DNA from: DATGLW01 sp035293965
GTDB taxonomy: Bacteria > Actinomycetota > Acidimicrobiia > Acidimicrobiales > RAAP-2
Assembly (NCBI GenBank): GCA_035293965.1
Contig: DATGLW010000001.1
Location: 1 to 34,605, forward strand
Direction of reading: 5' to 3'
Length of the DNA stretch: 34,605 bases
Shown here: piece by piece, positions 22,793 to 31,638 of the stretch
Position numbering within the stretch: the first letter of the stretch is position 1
Layout of the letters: the number at the start of each line of letters is the position of its first letter
Program-made: the position numbers and the translations under genes
The notes under the pieces: model-generated
The model's input: only the letters and a program-made list of their open reading frames with translations
What the model was told of the DNA's origin: nothing
Database searches by the model: none

Positions 22793-23785
22793 TCACCCAG
22801 AGGCGCGGGCTCGCGCCTTTCCCAGCACCTCGGGATTGGCCACCAGCGCCGGCCGGCGGCCCTCGAAGAAGGCGACCACGTCCTCGCACAGCCGGCGCTG
22901 CATCGCGGCATAGGACTGGTCGGACACGTGGCTGACATGGGGTGTCACGATCACGTTGCCGAGCCCGAGCAGCGGGTTGACCGCGCCCTCCTTCATCTCG
23001 AGGTTGTCCAGGGCCGCACCGGCGAGGCGCCCCGCGACCAGGGCGTCGCGCAGGGCCTCCTCGTCGATGACCTGGGCCCGCGCCGACGCGTTGACCACGT
23101 ACGCAGTGGGTTTCATCTGCTGCAGCTCCTCGCGGCCGATCAGGTGGAAGGTGTCGGCCTTCATCGGCACGTAGAGGTGGAGGAAGTCCGACTCCGCCAG
23201 GACCTCTCGCCGGGAGACGAGCTGGACCCCGAGATCCTGCCCCGTCCCGGCCGGCACGAATGGGTCGTGCGCGAGAAAGCGCATGCCGAAGGGCCTCACG
23301 CGTTCGGCGAGCGCCAGACCGGCGCGCCCGAGCCCGATACAGCCGACGGTGAGGGTGGCCAGCCGGGGCAGCGGCCGCGCCGCCTCGATGATGTCGTCGT
23401 GCGGGGTGTAGTGGCCCTGGCGCTCGCGCATCACCTGGTCGAAGAAGAACAGCTTGCGGGCGAGTGCGAGCATGAGGGCCATGCCGTGGTCGGCGACCTC
23501 CTCAGTGCAGGCGTCGGCAGCGAAGCACACGCAGATGCCGTGGTCGGTGAACGCCTGGAGGTCGAGATAGTCGGTGCTGCCTGCCCACAGGCTGACGATC
23601 CGGCACCGCCGCAGCTCGGCGAGCCCCCGACGGCTCAGGAGCCGACCGATGCTCGCGCCGACGATCGCGTCCACGTCGCGCGCGACGGCGACCAGCTCCT
23701 CCTCTGTACGGCACGAAGCCGGGACGAGCTCGGCGTCCAGACGGCCGAACAGCTGACGGGCAAGCTCCGGGCTGACCGGAGGCAC
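22793..23785 (-). CDS. D-isomer-specific 2-hydroxyacid dehydrogenase family protein
   Basis: About 330 residues of an NAD-dependent 2-hydroxyacid dehydrogenase. Seen are the Rossmann motif VGCIGLGRAGLALAERV, the catalytic Arg in NASARAQVID, the Glu of the LDNLEMKEGAVNPLL segment, and the His in IVTPHVSHVS. The N-terminus is uncertain: the first strand reads ILHVNVPPVSPEL, but no ATG or GTG with a ribosome site precedes it closely. GTG 23785 falls within that strand, and in-frame GTG/ATG codons lie further upstream to 23974. Reactions of the family are NAD(H)-linked interconversion of 2-hydroxy and 2-keto acids. It follows the VOC gene and precedes the DUF35/thiolase-like pair on the same strand. 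Confidence 0.85.
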   Translation of the reverse strand: MPPVSPELARQLFGRLDAELVPASCRTEEELVAVARDVDAIVGASIGRLLSRRGLAELRRCRIVSLWAGSTDYLDLQAFTDHGICVCFAADACTEEVADHGMALMLALARKLFFFDQVMRERQGHYTPHDDIIEAARPLPRLATLTVGCIGLGRAGLALAERVRPFGMRFLAHDPFVPAGTGQDLGVQLVSRREVLAESDFLHLYVPMKADTFHLIGREELQQMKPTAYVVNASARAQVIDEEALRDALVAGRLAGAALDNLEMKEGAVNPLLGLGNVIVTPHVSHVSDQSYAAMQRRLCEDVVAFFEGRRPALVANPEVLGKARARASG

Positions 23786-23925
23786 GTTGACGTGGAGGAT
23801 GCGCCTGATAGCGCGAGGGTAGCCGGGTAGCGGCCGTGCGCGTCGGTGTCCGGACGGTCGGTTTCGGCGCCAGGCCAACGACTGCACCGAGCGGGACGTC
23901 CGACGGCAACCCCTGCGCCTTACCC

Positions 23926-24903
23926 CTAGCCCGCGGAGCCGACGTCGGGACGCGTGTCGCCGGGGATGGACCACGTGGTGAAGCCGAGGACGACTCCGTG
24001 GGTCGTGGACGGATCGGTGAGCAGCGTGGCCTCGTCCTCCAGGGCCACCCCGACCCCTTTGGCAACGAGGTGCCGGCGCGCGGCGGCGAGGTCCTTCACC
24101 TTGAAGGTGACGGCGAAGAGGCCGCCGTGGTGGCGTGCCAGGTCCTCGGCGACGATCGACTCCGGGTCCACCGGCGAGGCGAGCTCGACCACGAGATCCT
24201 CGCCGACCGCGACGAACTCGCTGGCGGTCTTGGTCAGACCCACGGGGCCTTCGTGGAGCAGCCGGCCACCCAGCACCTTGCGATAGACGTCGCGGTAGGC
24301 GGCGCGGTCGCGGACCGCCAGGGTGACGTGCGAGGCCTTCTGGATCCCGAGGGGGTGCCGATCGCTCCAGAACCCAGGATCGAACCCCGGCTCGAACCGC
24401 GGGTCGGCGAGACGCGGCGTGCTCACGTAGGCCCGCGGGTCGACACGCCCGGAGGCCTTCGGTCGCATCGCGACGAACTCGAGCTGGGTGCCCGTCTCGA
24501 GTGGGTGCGTGAAGAGCGCGCCCGTGGGCTCGTCACCGCTCTGGGGCCGGCCGCCCGTGCCGTACAGTCGGACGCCGGCGTCCCTGAGGGCACGGTACAG
24601 CTCGGTCATCCCCTCGTCCACGTACCAGGCGATCGAATGCCAACGCCTGCCCCAGCGGTTGTAGAAGCGTCCGAGGGGCATGTCCGCCCAGCCGTCGACC
24701 CAGAACGACGGGGCCAGCGGCTCGATGCAGAAGTCGCCGATGAGCACGAGCGACGCGTCGCGCTTTTCGGCCTCCATGTAGCTCGGAGGCATGAACCGAT
24801 GAGCGGAGAAGACGTCGTCGTAGAAGGCGTCGAGTGCCTGGAGGTCGTCGGTCATGTGGATGACGTGGAAGTTCTTGCCGATCCTGAACATGGGCACCTG
24901 CAT
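23926..24903 (-). CDS. Two-domain VOC protein, extradiol dioxygenase-like
   Basis: A 325-residue protein of two VOC modules. Module one holds FHVIHMTDDLQALDAFYDDVF (His16), RRWHSIAWYVDEG, and QLEFVAM with the acid; module two starts at PLGIQKASHVTLAVRDRAAYRDVYRKVLGG. Metal-binding His/Glu positions are kept in the first module. It resembles the product at 17048-17938 and the two likely arose by duplication. Start is ATG 24903 (or ATG 24891 four codons on; neither has a strong ribosome site). The frame is open for another 50 codons upstream without similarity. It lies 145 bases below a truncated binding protein gene. Ring cleavage of an aromatic intermediate is one possibility. Confidence 0.82.
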   Translation of the reverse strand: MQVPMFRIGKNFHVIHMTDDLQALDAFYDDVFSAHRFMPPSYMEAEKRDASLVLIGDFCIEPLAPSFWVDGWADMPLGRFYNRWGRRWHSIAWYVDEGMTELYRALRDAGVRLYGTGGRPQSGDEPTGALFTHPLETGTQLEFVAMRPKASGRVDPRAYVSTPRLADPRFEPGFDPGFWSDRHPLGIQKASHVTLAVRDRAAYRDVYRKVLGGRLLHEGPVGLTKTASEFVAVGEDLVVELASPVDPESIVAEDLARHHGGLFAVTFKVKDLAAARRHLVAKGVGVALEDEATLLTDPSTTHGVVLGFTTWSIPGDTRPDVGSAG

Positions 24904-25048
24904 CCTGTGGTCGTCGCTGACTGCAGCGATCGTCTCGGACTGGGACGACGGCGTCAACTCCGGAGCGATGGCCTCACCGGTCGCGACGGCCGCGGCGATG
25001 GCCGCGGGTCCCGGGCGGTGCCGGGCCGCGGGTTCACGCCCTGCGGGT

Positions 25049-25417
25049 TCACGCACGCAGCCTGACCAGGGGTCCGCAGAAGGGTTTGCCGCCGTTCGTG
25101 GAGACGAAGCGGTCCGACCTCAGCTGCAAGAAGTACTCGCATTCGGTCTTCGGCAGCCCCGCCGGGGTCCCGAAGTGCGTGTACTCGAGCTTCTGGGGGA
25201 GCAGGCCGTTCGCGTCGTAGCCCGTCAGGGTCCGCAGCTTGGTGATGAACCGAGAGCGGGTGGGCGACGGTCCCGCCATCTCCAGGCCCTTGATCATGAG
25301 GTCCGCCGAGATGTAGGCGAACACGGTGCCCAGGTCGGGCAGCCCCCCGTGGTAGCTCGGGTCGTACCTGCGCAGCGCGGCGAGCATCGACCTGGTGGCC
25401 GGGTTCGGGTTGGTCAT
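25049..25417 (-). pseudogene. C-terminal fragment of a Liv-type ABC substrate-binding protein
   Basis: The 122 residues match only the last third of a periplasmic branched-chain amino acid/amide-type binding protein: TRSMLAALRRYDPSY, TVFAYISADLMIKGLEMAG, SPTRSRFITKLRTL and GKPFCGPLVRL are all typical of that end. The N-terminal lobe, signal peptide and hinge are missing; upstream is the amidohydrolase. An ATG at 25417 with GAGG five bases earlier allows a short product, but it could not bind ligand in the usual way. It is likely a remnant of the same transporter family as the fusion at 19172-21109. Confidence 0.65.
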
Positions 25418-25473
25418 GTTGACCTCGGCACGGCGAGCGGCCGGCCCCACCCCCTGGATGGCACCGGGCGCCC

Positions 25474-26568
25474 TCAGCCCAGGTGGTAGAGGTCGGCAGC
25501 GTTGCGCCACACGATGCGCTGCTTGTCGTCGTCGGGCAGCCCCTCGAAGTGCTTCGCCACGACCTCCTGGGACTCGGGCCAGGTGGAGTCGGGGTGCGGG
25601 TAGTCGCTCGCCCACATCACGTTGCCCACGCCGAGGAGGTCGAGGGTGCGCATGCCGACCTTGTCGTCCTCGAAGGTCGCATGGCACTGGCGGTACCAGA
25701 AGGTGCTGGGCAGCTCCTTGATCATGCCGCGGTTGGGCCAGTTGTGGCGCCGGAACATGGTGTCGAGACGCTCGAGGTAGTACGCGATCCACCCGATGCC
25801 CGCCTCGACGAGGACGATGTGCAGGTCCGGGTTGTCCGGCAGCATGCCGCCGAGGATCCAGCTCGAGATCAGCTCGGCCATGTGGATCGGGGGAAGGGAC
25901 TGGAAGATGCCCTTGGCCGGCGTCGGGTCCGCCTGCTGGATCGCCTGGAGGCCCTTGGTCGCCCCCGTGTGGAGGCTCAGGGGGATGCCATGGTGGGCGA
26001 AGGCCTGCAGGAGCGGCCGGTACTTCGGGTCCCAGTAGGGCTCGAAGCCGTGGACGTCGGGGTACGTCGGGACCGTCAGCGCCCGGAACCCCAGGCCGGC
26101 GAGGCGCTCGAGCTCGGCGACCCCGTCGTCGACGTCCATGACCGGCACGACGCCGACCGGGATGAGCCGGTCGGGGGCCGCCTTGATCCAGTCCGCGAGG
26201 GTGTCGTTGTAGGCGCGGAAGCACGCCATCCGGGCCTCGCGGTCGGCGATCCCGTAGAAGAGCGAGCCGTCGAAGCCGAACGTGCTCTGGCTGTAGAGCA
26301 CCTCCGCCTCGACGCCGTCGATGTCCTGGTCCTTCAGGCGCTCGGCCTGATCGTGGTCGCCGTCGCGCCCCTGGGCCGGCCAGTTGCGCTCGGCGCGGTT
26401 GTTGGGCATGTTCGACGCCGCCATCCGTGCCTGCGCCTGGGCGATCACCTCCTTGGCCGCCTCGAGGTGGCGGCCCGGCACGTGCTCGAGGAAACGGTCG
26501 TCGGTGATCGTCACGTGAGAGTCCGCCGAGATGAGCCGCTGCCGCACTCTGGTCTCTGTCGTCGCCAT
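25474..26568 (-). CDS. Amidohydrolase 2 family metal-dependent hydrolase/decarboxylase
   Basis: A 364-residue TIM-barrel protein of the amidohydrolase-related family (PF04909 type), which includes ACMSD-like decarboxylases and hydrolases. Motifs: ISADSHV at the first strand, LSLHTGA at the middle, IVLVEAGIGWIAYYLERLD, and VMWASDYPHPDSTWP with the metal-binding Asp. The DxHxH of other amidohydrolases is DSHV here. ATG 26568 has AAAAGGAG upstream with 8 bases spacing. It is closely related in layout to the gene product at 31639-32760: PPI(H/F)MAEL, S(S)WI/V, DYPHPDSTWP and the C-terminal AADLYHLG/AARLYRL. Possible substrates are aromatic or lactone acids. Confidence 0.87.
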   Translation of the reverse strand: MATTETRVRQRLISADSHVTITDDRFLEHVPGRHLEAAKEVIAQAQARMAASNMPNNRAERNWPAQGRDGDHDQAERLKDQDIDGVEAEVLYSQSTFGFDGSLFYGIADREARMACFRAYNDTLADWIKAAPDRLIPVGVVPVMDVDDGVAELERLAGLGFRALTVPTYPDVHGFEPYWDPKYRPLLQAFAHHGIPLSLHTGATKGLQAIQQADPTPAKGIFQSLPPIHMAELISSWILGGMLPDNPDLHIVLVEAGIGWIAYYLERLDTMFRRHNWPNRGMIKELPSTFWYRQCHATFEDDKVGMRTLDLLGVGNVMWASDYPHPDSTWPESQEVVAKHFEGLPDDDKQRIVWRNAADLYHLG

Positions 26569-26743
26569 CGCGCACTCCTTTTCCGCCGGCAGGCTGCGTC
26601 CCTCCGGCGAGATGCCATGGATCCCACCGGCAACGATCGCGCTGCGCCATCTTCGCCGCAATGGGCTGGCGCACAGGATCGACTGGACATCCGATGGACG
26701 GCGGGCCGCCGGAGATGCGGTGCAGGCGAGCCTGCGCCGCGGG

Positions 26744-28090
26744 TCAGGCCGGGCCCGTGCGTGGACGACCCGCGGCGGGGAGCTGGGCGTCGGTGGCCAC
26801 GGGATCAGTGCCCGCGGCGGGCCGGAGATGGTCGACGCCGATGACCGCAAAGGACCTGGTGGCCAGGACGACGGCTGCATACGCGAACACGATGACGGCT
26901 GCCACCCCCACGGCCTGGGTCGGGCCGACCAGCGAGCCCAGGCCGCCGCCCACGAGCGCAGCGACGGGGATGCCGCCGACGGTCACCATGGAGAAGAGCC
27001 CCATCACCCGCCCTCGGAACCGCGGCGGCGCGGCCGTCAGCAGCACTGTCTGACCGACGGCGTTGACGAGGAAGAACGAGAACCCGAACACCGCGACGCC
27101 TCCGGCTGACAGCCAGAGCGAGCGAGACAGCGCCACGATCGCGTAGCCGCCGCCGACCAGGAGCGTGCCGACGACGAGGGCCGCCCGCCGGCGACCGTCG
27201 GTGACGATCTCCCCGGCGACCATCGCCCCCAGGATCGCGCCGGGGCCGCCGGCCGACTGGAGCAGCCCGAACCCCGCCGCCCCCGAGTGCAGGACGGTGC
27301 TGGCGATGACCGGCAACAGCGCCGACTGGAACACGACGGCGGACATGACGACGGCGAGGAGGAGGAGCTGGATCGCCTGCGGGTCGCTTCGCGCGTAGCG
27401 CCAGCCCTCGCGGACCTGGGCCACGAACGCCTCGCGTCGGGCGCGGGCGCCGAGCGGGGCGGGCCCGACCCAGAGCCAGGCCGCCACGACGGCGAGGAAG
27501 CTGACCGCGTTGAGATAGAAGGCCCAGGCGAGCCCGAGCTGGTCGATGGCGAGCGCCCCGATCGAGGGCCCGACGATCCGGGTGACGTTGGCCACCACGC
27601 TCGTGGCTGCGATCGCCTCGGTGACCTCTGCCGCCGGGACGATCTGCGGCACGATCGCGGTCGTCGCCGGCTGCGTCATCGCCTGCGCCGCGCCACCGAG
27701 CGCCGCGAGCGCCAGCAGCGAACCGACCGTCTGGGCATGGAAGGAGACGAGGAGCCCGATGCCGGCCGCAGGCACGGTCATCACGAGGTTCCCGGCGACG
27801 ACGACCTTGCGGCGGTCGAACCGGTCGGCGACCGATCCCGCGAGCGGCGAGAGGACCAACGACGGGGCGAACTGCGCGACGAGGCTCAGCGCGACGGCGA
27901 ACGGCCACGCCGTGAGCTGGCGGATCCCCCACGCCAGCGCGACGTACTGCATCCAGGTCCCGACGGCGGAGATGCCGTTGCCCGCCTGCACCAGCGCGAA
28001 GTCACGGTGGCGCAGGACCCGGAGCGAACGCGGGACCACCCGCGCCGCCCGCCACCCCACTGTCCGGCGGGGCGCCGCGCTCGAGGTCAT
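26744..28090 (-). CDS. MFS transporter, EntS-like exporter branch
   Basis: A 448-residue membrane protein with about 12 hydrophobic segments. LRHRDFALVQAGNGISAVGTWMQYVALAW at the start, DRFDRRKVVVAG after TM2, and RFRGRVMGLFSMVTVGGIPVA near the third quarter mark the MFS_3 group with enterobactin-type and macrolide exporters. ATG 28090 is preceded by GGGAG with 6 bases spacing. It lies 55 bases behind the double CoA-transferase gene with a small hairpin in the gap. Efflux of a toxic or signalling aromatic product is likely in this setting, but import cannot be excluded. The C-terminal ~25 residues are Pro- and Ala-rich and non-membrane. Confidence 0.9.
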   Translation of the reverse strand: MTSSAAPRRTVGWRAARVVPRSLRVLRHRDFALVQAGNGISAVGTWMQYVALAWGIRQLTAWPFAVALSLVAQFAPSLVLSPLAGSVADRFDRRKVVVAGNLVMTVPAAGIGLLVSFHAQTVGSLLALAALGGAAQAMTQPATTAIVPQIVPAAEVTEAIAATSVVANVTRIVGPSIGALAIDQLGLAWAFYLNAVSFLAVVAAWLWVGPAPLGARARREAFVAQVREGWRYARSDPQAIQLLLLAVVMSAVVFQSALLPVIASTVLHSGAAGFGLLQSAGGPGAILGAMVAGEIVTDGRRRAALVVGTLLVGGGYAIVALSRSLWLSAGGVAVFGFSFFLVNAVGQTVLLTAAPPRFRGRVMGLFSMVTVGGIPVAALVGGGLGSLVGPTQAVGVAAVIVFAYAAVVLATRSFAVIGVDHLRPAAGTDPVATDAQLPAAGRPRTGPA

Positions 28091-28102
28091 GGGCGCTCCC
28101 GA

Positions 28103-28119
28103 CTGCCGCCGCGCGGCAG
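28103..28119 (-). terminator. 7-bp hairpin between the CoA-transferase and MFS genes
   Basis: CTGCCGC (28103-28109) pairs with GCGGCAG (28113-28119) around a 3-base loop. On the minus strand it is 27 bases after the CoA-transferase stop and just before the MFS ribosome site. It could lower read-through or occlude the site; there is no T-run. Confidence 0.28.
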
Positions 28120-28145
28120 CCGGGGCGGGCGCGATCCGGCCCCGG

Positions 28146-30449
28146 TCAGCCGGCGATGATCCCGCGGGCGGAGTAGTCCGCGATCGTCGGCTCGTCGTAG
28201 CCGAGCCACGCCATGATCTCCGTGGTGTGCTGGCCTGGGACCGGAGGGGGACGGAGCACGGTGCTCGGCGTGCCGCTGAACCGGATCAGCCTGCCGACTT
28301 GGCGCAGCCGGCCGAGCTCGAGGTGCTCGGTCTCCGCGACCAGGCCCAGGCGCACGTTCTCCTCGTCGAAGAGCACCGTTTCGCCGTCGACGGTGCTCAC
28401 CGAGATCTCCGCCGGCACCCCCGCGTCGTCGAGCCGGCGTCGCCACTGCAGGGCCGTCTGGGTCAGGAAGACGGGCTCGAGCAGGGCCTCGAGCTCTTCA
28501 CGATGGTCCTGGCGAGCCCGGGCGGTCGCAAAACGCGGGTCGGCTTCGAGGTCTGCCTGCCCGATCGCCCGGCAGAACGCCGGCCAGTGCTCCTCTTTCA
28601 CGGCGGCGACCTGCACCCAGCCCTCCTGGGACTCGTAGAGGCGGTAGAGGGCGCCGAACCCGGTCTGGCCCCTGTCGAGCTTCGGCGGCTCGGAGGCCCC
28701 GTCCTCGGTGAGGTGGACCTCGGAGCACAGGTAGGTGGCCGCGTTGAGGAGCGACGTCCAGACCGCCTGCCCCTCTCCGGTGCGGTCCCGGTGGGCCAGG
28801 GCGACGAGCACCCCGACCACCGACGACAGGGCGTTGGCGGTGTCGCCGTGGCCGAACCGGTACCACAGCGGCCTGTTTCCCTCCTCGGCGGGGCCGGCCT
28901 CCCACTCGAGCCCGCTCAGCGCCTGGGCGAGTGAGTCGTTGCCGCCGAGGTGCGAGAGGGGACCCTCGGGGCCGTACATGTAGGTGTTGCACGAGATGAT
29001 GTCGGGCTTGATGGCCCGCAAGCTCTCGTGGTCGATGCCCAGGCGCTGGGCAACGCCCTTGGTCATGTTGTGGTGGACGACGTCGGAGCGTTCCACCAGC
29101 TTGCGCACGACCTCGGCGCCCTCGGAGGTCTTGAGATCGACCCGGATGGAGCGCTTCCCCTGCTCGCACCCGAGCCAGACGCTGCTGGAGGACATCATCG
29201 CCGCCATGGTGTCCCCCTCGGTCGTCGCCACCTTGATCACGTCGGCCCCCAGCCCGGCCAGCACCATCGGCGCGAAGGGGCCGGCGAAGGCCCGCCCGAA
29301 GTCGAGGACCCGGATGCCGTCGAGGGGGTAGCGGGGCGGCGCAGACGCCGGTGCGCCCCGCGCCGGCCGGGGGCGCACGTCGCGCAGGACCTCGTCGTTG
29401 TGCTGCCCGGGGAGCGGCCGCGGCCGCGGGTCGCGGGCAGGCGTGCGGGACAGCTTGAACGGCATGCCCACCTGCACGGTGCGGCCGACCTCGGGGTCCT
29501 CGACGGTCACGGCCATGTGGTTGGCGACGATCTGGGGGTGCTGCAGGGTCTCGCGGGTCGGGAGGATCTCGGCCACCTGGAAGAGCTGCTCGTGCAGCAA
29601 GGTGACGAGCTCCTCGCGCTTTCTCGTCCGGTAGTTCTCCGCGAGCGCCTCGTAGACCTTGTCGGGGGGCGTGTCCTTGGGGATCCCCACCACGTCGTGG
29701 ATCATGACGCCCTTCTTCTGGGTCGCCCCCGCGAGCGACTGGATCCAGCCGTCGGCGCACTCGATGACCTCTGGCTGGTGGATGCCCGGCGGGTAGGTCT
29801 TGGTCATCATCGACTGGAGCTGGTTCTGGTTGCGCTGCGCGTGGACCCACAGCATCGTGGTCGTCGCGAGAACGCCCTGGTACAGGGACGTCTCCACGAA
29901 CTGGCCCCTCCCCGTCCGCTCCCGCGCGTGCAGGGCGGCCAGGATGGCGGCCGGCACCAGGTACAGGGCGCCCATGCTCGGCATGGGGCTGGCGAGGAAG
30001 GCGGGTCCCGACCGCCAGCACGGCTGCTCGTACTGCTGGCCGGAGCGAGCCTGGACGAGCGCGTCCCACCCGGCGCGGCTCGCGTGGCGGGAGTCCGCAG
30101 GGTACGCCGGGACCGACACGTAGACGAGCTCGGGGAAGCGCTGTTCGAGGGAGGGGTAGTCGAGGCCGAGGCGGGCCATCACCCCCGGGCTGAAGGCCTC
30201 GGCGAGCACGTCCGCCGAGGAGACGAGCTCGAGGAACCGCTCCTTGCCCTCGACGCTCTTCAGGTCGAGGGTCACCGAGCGCCGGCTGCGGTTCCACACG
30301 CGGTAGCCCGGATAGGCCCGGTACGGGTCGCCGCCCGGCGGCTCGACCTTGGTCACGTCGGCACCGTGCTCGGCCAGCAGAAGGATGCCCGCGGGCCCCG
30401 CGATGCCCCACGTCAGGTCGAGGATCCGTACACCGTCGAGCGCGTCCAT
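28146..30449 (-). CDS. Tandem double class III CoA-transferase (two CaiB/BaiF domains in one chain)
   Basis: A 767-residue protein with two complete class III CoA-transferase domains. Domain one (about 1-360) starts MDALDGVRILDLTWG and has HGADVTKVEPPGGDPYR; domain two (about 375-767) starts LDGIRVLDFGRAFAGPFAPMV and has LGADVIKVATTEGD. In domain two the catalytic Asp aligns with Asp536 in RFGHGDTANAL. In domain one the same place holds Ser158 (SPMPSMGALYL), so that half is probably inactive. ATG 30449 was chosen because GGGGGTGAT (30457-30465), nearly the full anti-Shine-Dalgarno complement, lies 7 bases before it. Normal enzymes are interlocked dimers of identical chains; a fusion with one active site could act as a pseudo-dimer. 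It follows the SDR gene by 118 bases. Confidence 0.9.
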   Translation of the reverse strand: MDALDGVRILDLTWGIAGPAGILLLAEHGADVTKVEPPGGDPYRAYPGYRVWNRSRRSVTLDLKSVEGKERFLELVSSADVLAEAFSPGVMARLGLDYPSLEQRFPELVYVSVPAYPADSRHASRAGWDALVQARSGQQYEQPCWRSGPAFLASPMPSMGALYLVPAAILAALHARERTGRGQFVETSLYQGVLATTTMLWVHAQRNQNQLQSMMTKTYPPGIHQPEVIECADGWIQSLAGATQKKGVMIHDVVGIPKDTPPDKVYEALAENYRTRKREELVTLLHEQLFQVAEILPTRETLQHPQIVANHMAVTVEDPEVGRTVQVGMPFKLSRTPARDPRPRPLPGQHNDEVLRDVRPRPARGAPASAPPRYPLDGIRVLDFGRAFAGPFAPMVLAGLGADVIKVATTEGDTMAAMMSSSSVWLGCEQGKRSIRVDLKTSEGAEVVRKLVERSDVVHHNMTKGVAQRLGIDHESLRAIKPDIISCNTYMYGPEGPLSHLGGNDSLAQALSGLEWEAGPAEEGNRPLWYRFGHGDTANALSSVVGVLVALAHRDRTGEGQAVWTSLLNAATYLCSEVHLTEDGASEPPKLDRGQTGFGALYRLYESQEGWVQVAAVKEEHWPAFCRAIGQADLEADPRFATARARQDHREELEALLEPVFLTQTALQWRRRLDDAGVPAEISVSTVDGETVLFDEENVRLGLVAETEHLELGRLRQVGRLIRFSGTPSTVLRPPPVPGQHTTEIMAWLGYDEPTIADYSARGIIAG

Positions 30450-30567
30450 CTCGCCCATCACCCCCAGGTGCTCAGGGCCGCGCCGACGCCCGTGGCGCGG
30501 TGGCCACCGAGGGTAGCGGTCCCGCCGGGGCTGGGCCCGTGGCCGCAGCGTCCGGCGAGCGAGGACG

Positions 30568-31407
30568 TCAGGCGGGTGCAGCCCGCCAGTCCGGGACCAG
30601 CTGCTGCTCGAGCGCCACCTGCTGGGCTGAGACGTTCTGGCGCTGCAGCTCGTCTGCGGCCGGCGAGGTCACCAGCCATGCCACCGCGGCGCCCACCGCC
30701 GCCGGCGGCGCCGCCCAGCTGGGATCGAACCCGAACTCCCCCGCATCGAGCGAGTTGCGCTCGGTCAGCACGAACCCGGGATCGACGTTGAAGGCCCGGA
30801 TCCCCCGGTCGCCGTACTCCGCGAGGATGCTGCCCACGAGGGTGTGCCCCGCCGCCTTCCCGATGCGGTACCCGAGCCCGGGCCGGGGGCCCTGCGGGTA
30901 GAAGTTGTAGCCGGCGCCGGAGCTGATCGTCACGAAGGTGCCCCCGCCGCGCTCGAGCATCGGGGGGAGGAGGAGCTGGGTGATGCGGATCGGCGCGACC
31001 CCGTGGGCCATAAGGAAGAGCGGGTACTGCTCGATGGGCGTGTCGAGGATGGTGTCCATGAGGCCCGGGCCGATGTGCCGGCCGTTGTTCACCACCACGT
31101 CCACGCCGCCCCACTCGCCGAGGAGGGTGCCGACCGCTGCCTCCACCGAGGTGAGGTCCGTCAGGTCCATCCGCAGCAGGAGGGTCCGCTGGCCGGCCTG
31201 CTCGATGGCCGCAGCCGTCTCCTCGAGGCTGCCGGGCAGGGGGCGGAGGTCCCGCTTGTGGACCGTCTGGGTGTGCTCGGGGGTCGGGTCCGACGCCCGA
31301 ACCGTGCGGGCGGCGACCGCGACGTCGAACCCGTGCTCGGCGAGCGCGATCGAGATGGCCTTGCCGATCCCCCGGCTCGCACCGGTCACCAATGCCTGCT
31401 TCGCCAC
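30568..31407 (-). CDS. Short-chain dehydrogenase/reductase (SDR)
   Basis: A 279-residue classical SDR. The cofactor motif is TGASRGIG (residues 8-15), the NNG segment follows in VDVVVNNGRHIG, and the catalytic Ser lies in ISSGAGYNF with YxxxK as GYRIGKAAG. FVLTERN follows the active site. The basic AARTVR after the second strand favours NADPH. GTG 31407 has GGGAGGGA upstream. It is the first gene of the long minus-strand run ending at 21136 and is divergent from the amidohydrolase at 31639; the 231-base gap holds a TATGCT box (31532-31537) that may serve the plus-strand gene. An oxidoreductase on a hydroxyacyl-CoA or alcohol is likely, exact substrate unknown. Confidence 0.93.
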   Translation of the reverse strand: MAKQALVTGASRGIGKAISIALAEHGFDVAVAARTVRASDPTPEHTQTVHKRDLRPLPGSLEETAAAIEQAGQRTLLLRMDLTDLTSVEAAVGTLLGEWGGVDVVVNNGRHIGPGLMDTILDTPIEQYPLFLMAHGVAPIRITQLLLPPMLERGGGTFVTISSGAGYNFYPQGPRPGLGYRIGKAAGHTLVGSILAEYGDRGIRAFNVDPGFVLTERNSLDAGEFGFDPSWAAPPAAVGAAVAWLVTSPAADELQRQNVSAQQVALEQQLVPDWRAAPA

Positions 31408-31638
31408 GATCTCCCTCCCGCGTCCCTCCGGCCGTAGGCGACGACCGTGACGGGATCATGGCAGCTCGAGCCCCACCCGGCCAGCCGGGCCGACCATGCC
31501 GGCGCCGCCCTGCCCCAGGCGCGGCGGTACCTATGCTTCATCGTGACGGCAGCGCGGCCGAGCGCCACGGTGCCGCCCGCAGCGGGTGCCGTCCGCAACG
31601 CGCACGACGCCCGGAGATCCCCCGGAGGAGGGCGAACC

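Noticed and set aside
26569..26743. Extra gene between the amidohydrolase and MFS genes
   Set aside because: Only frame extensions of the neighbours are open here; no start with a ribosome site or family similarity was found.
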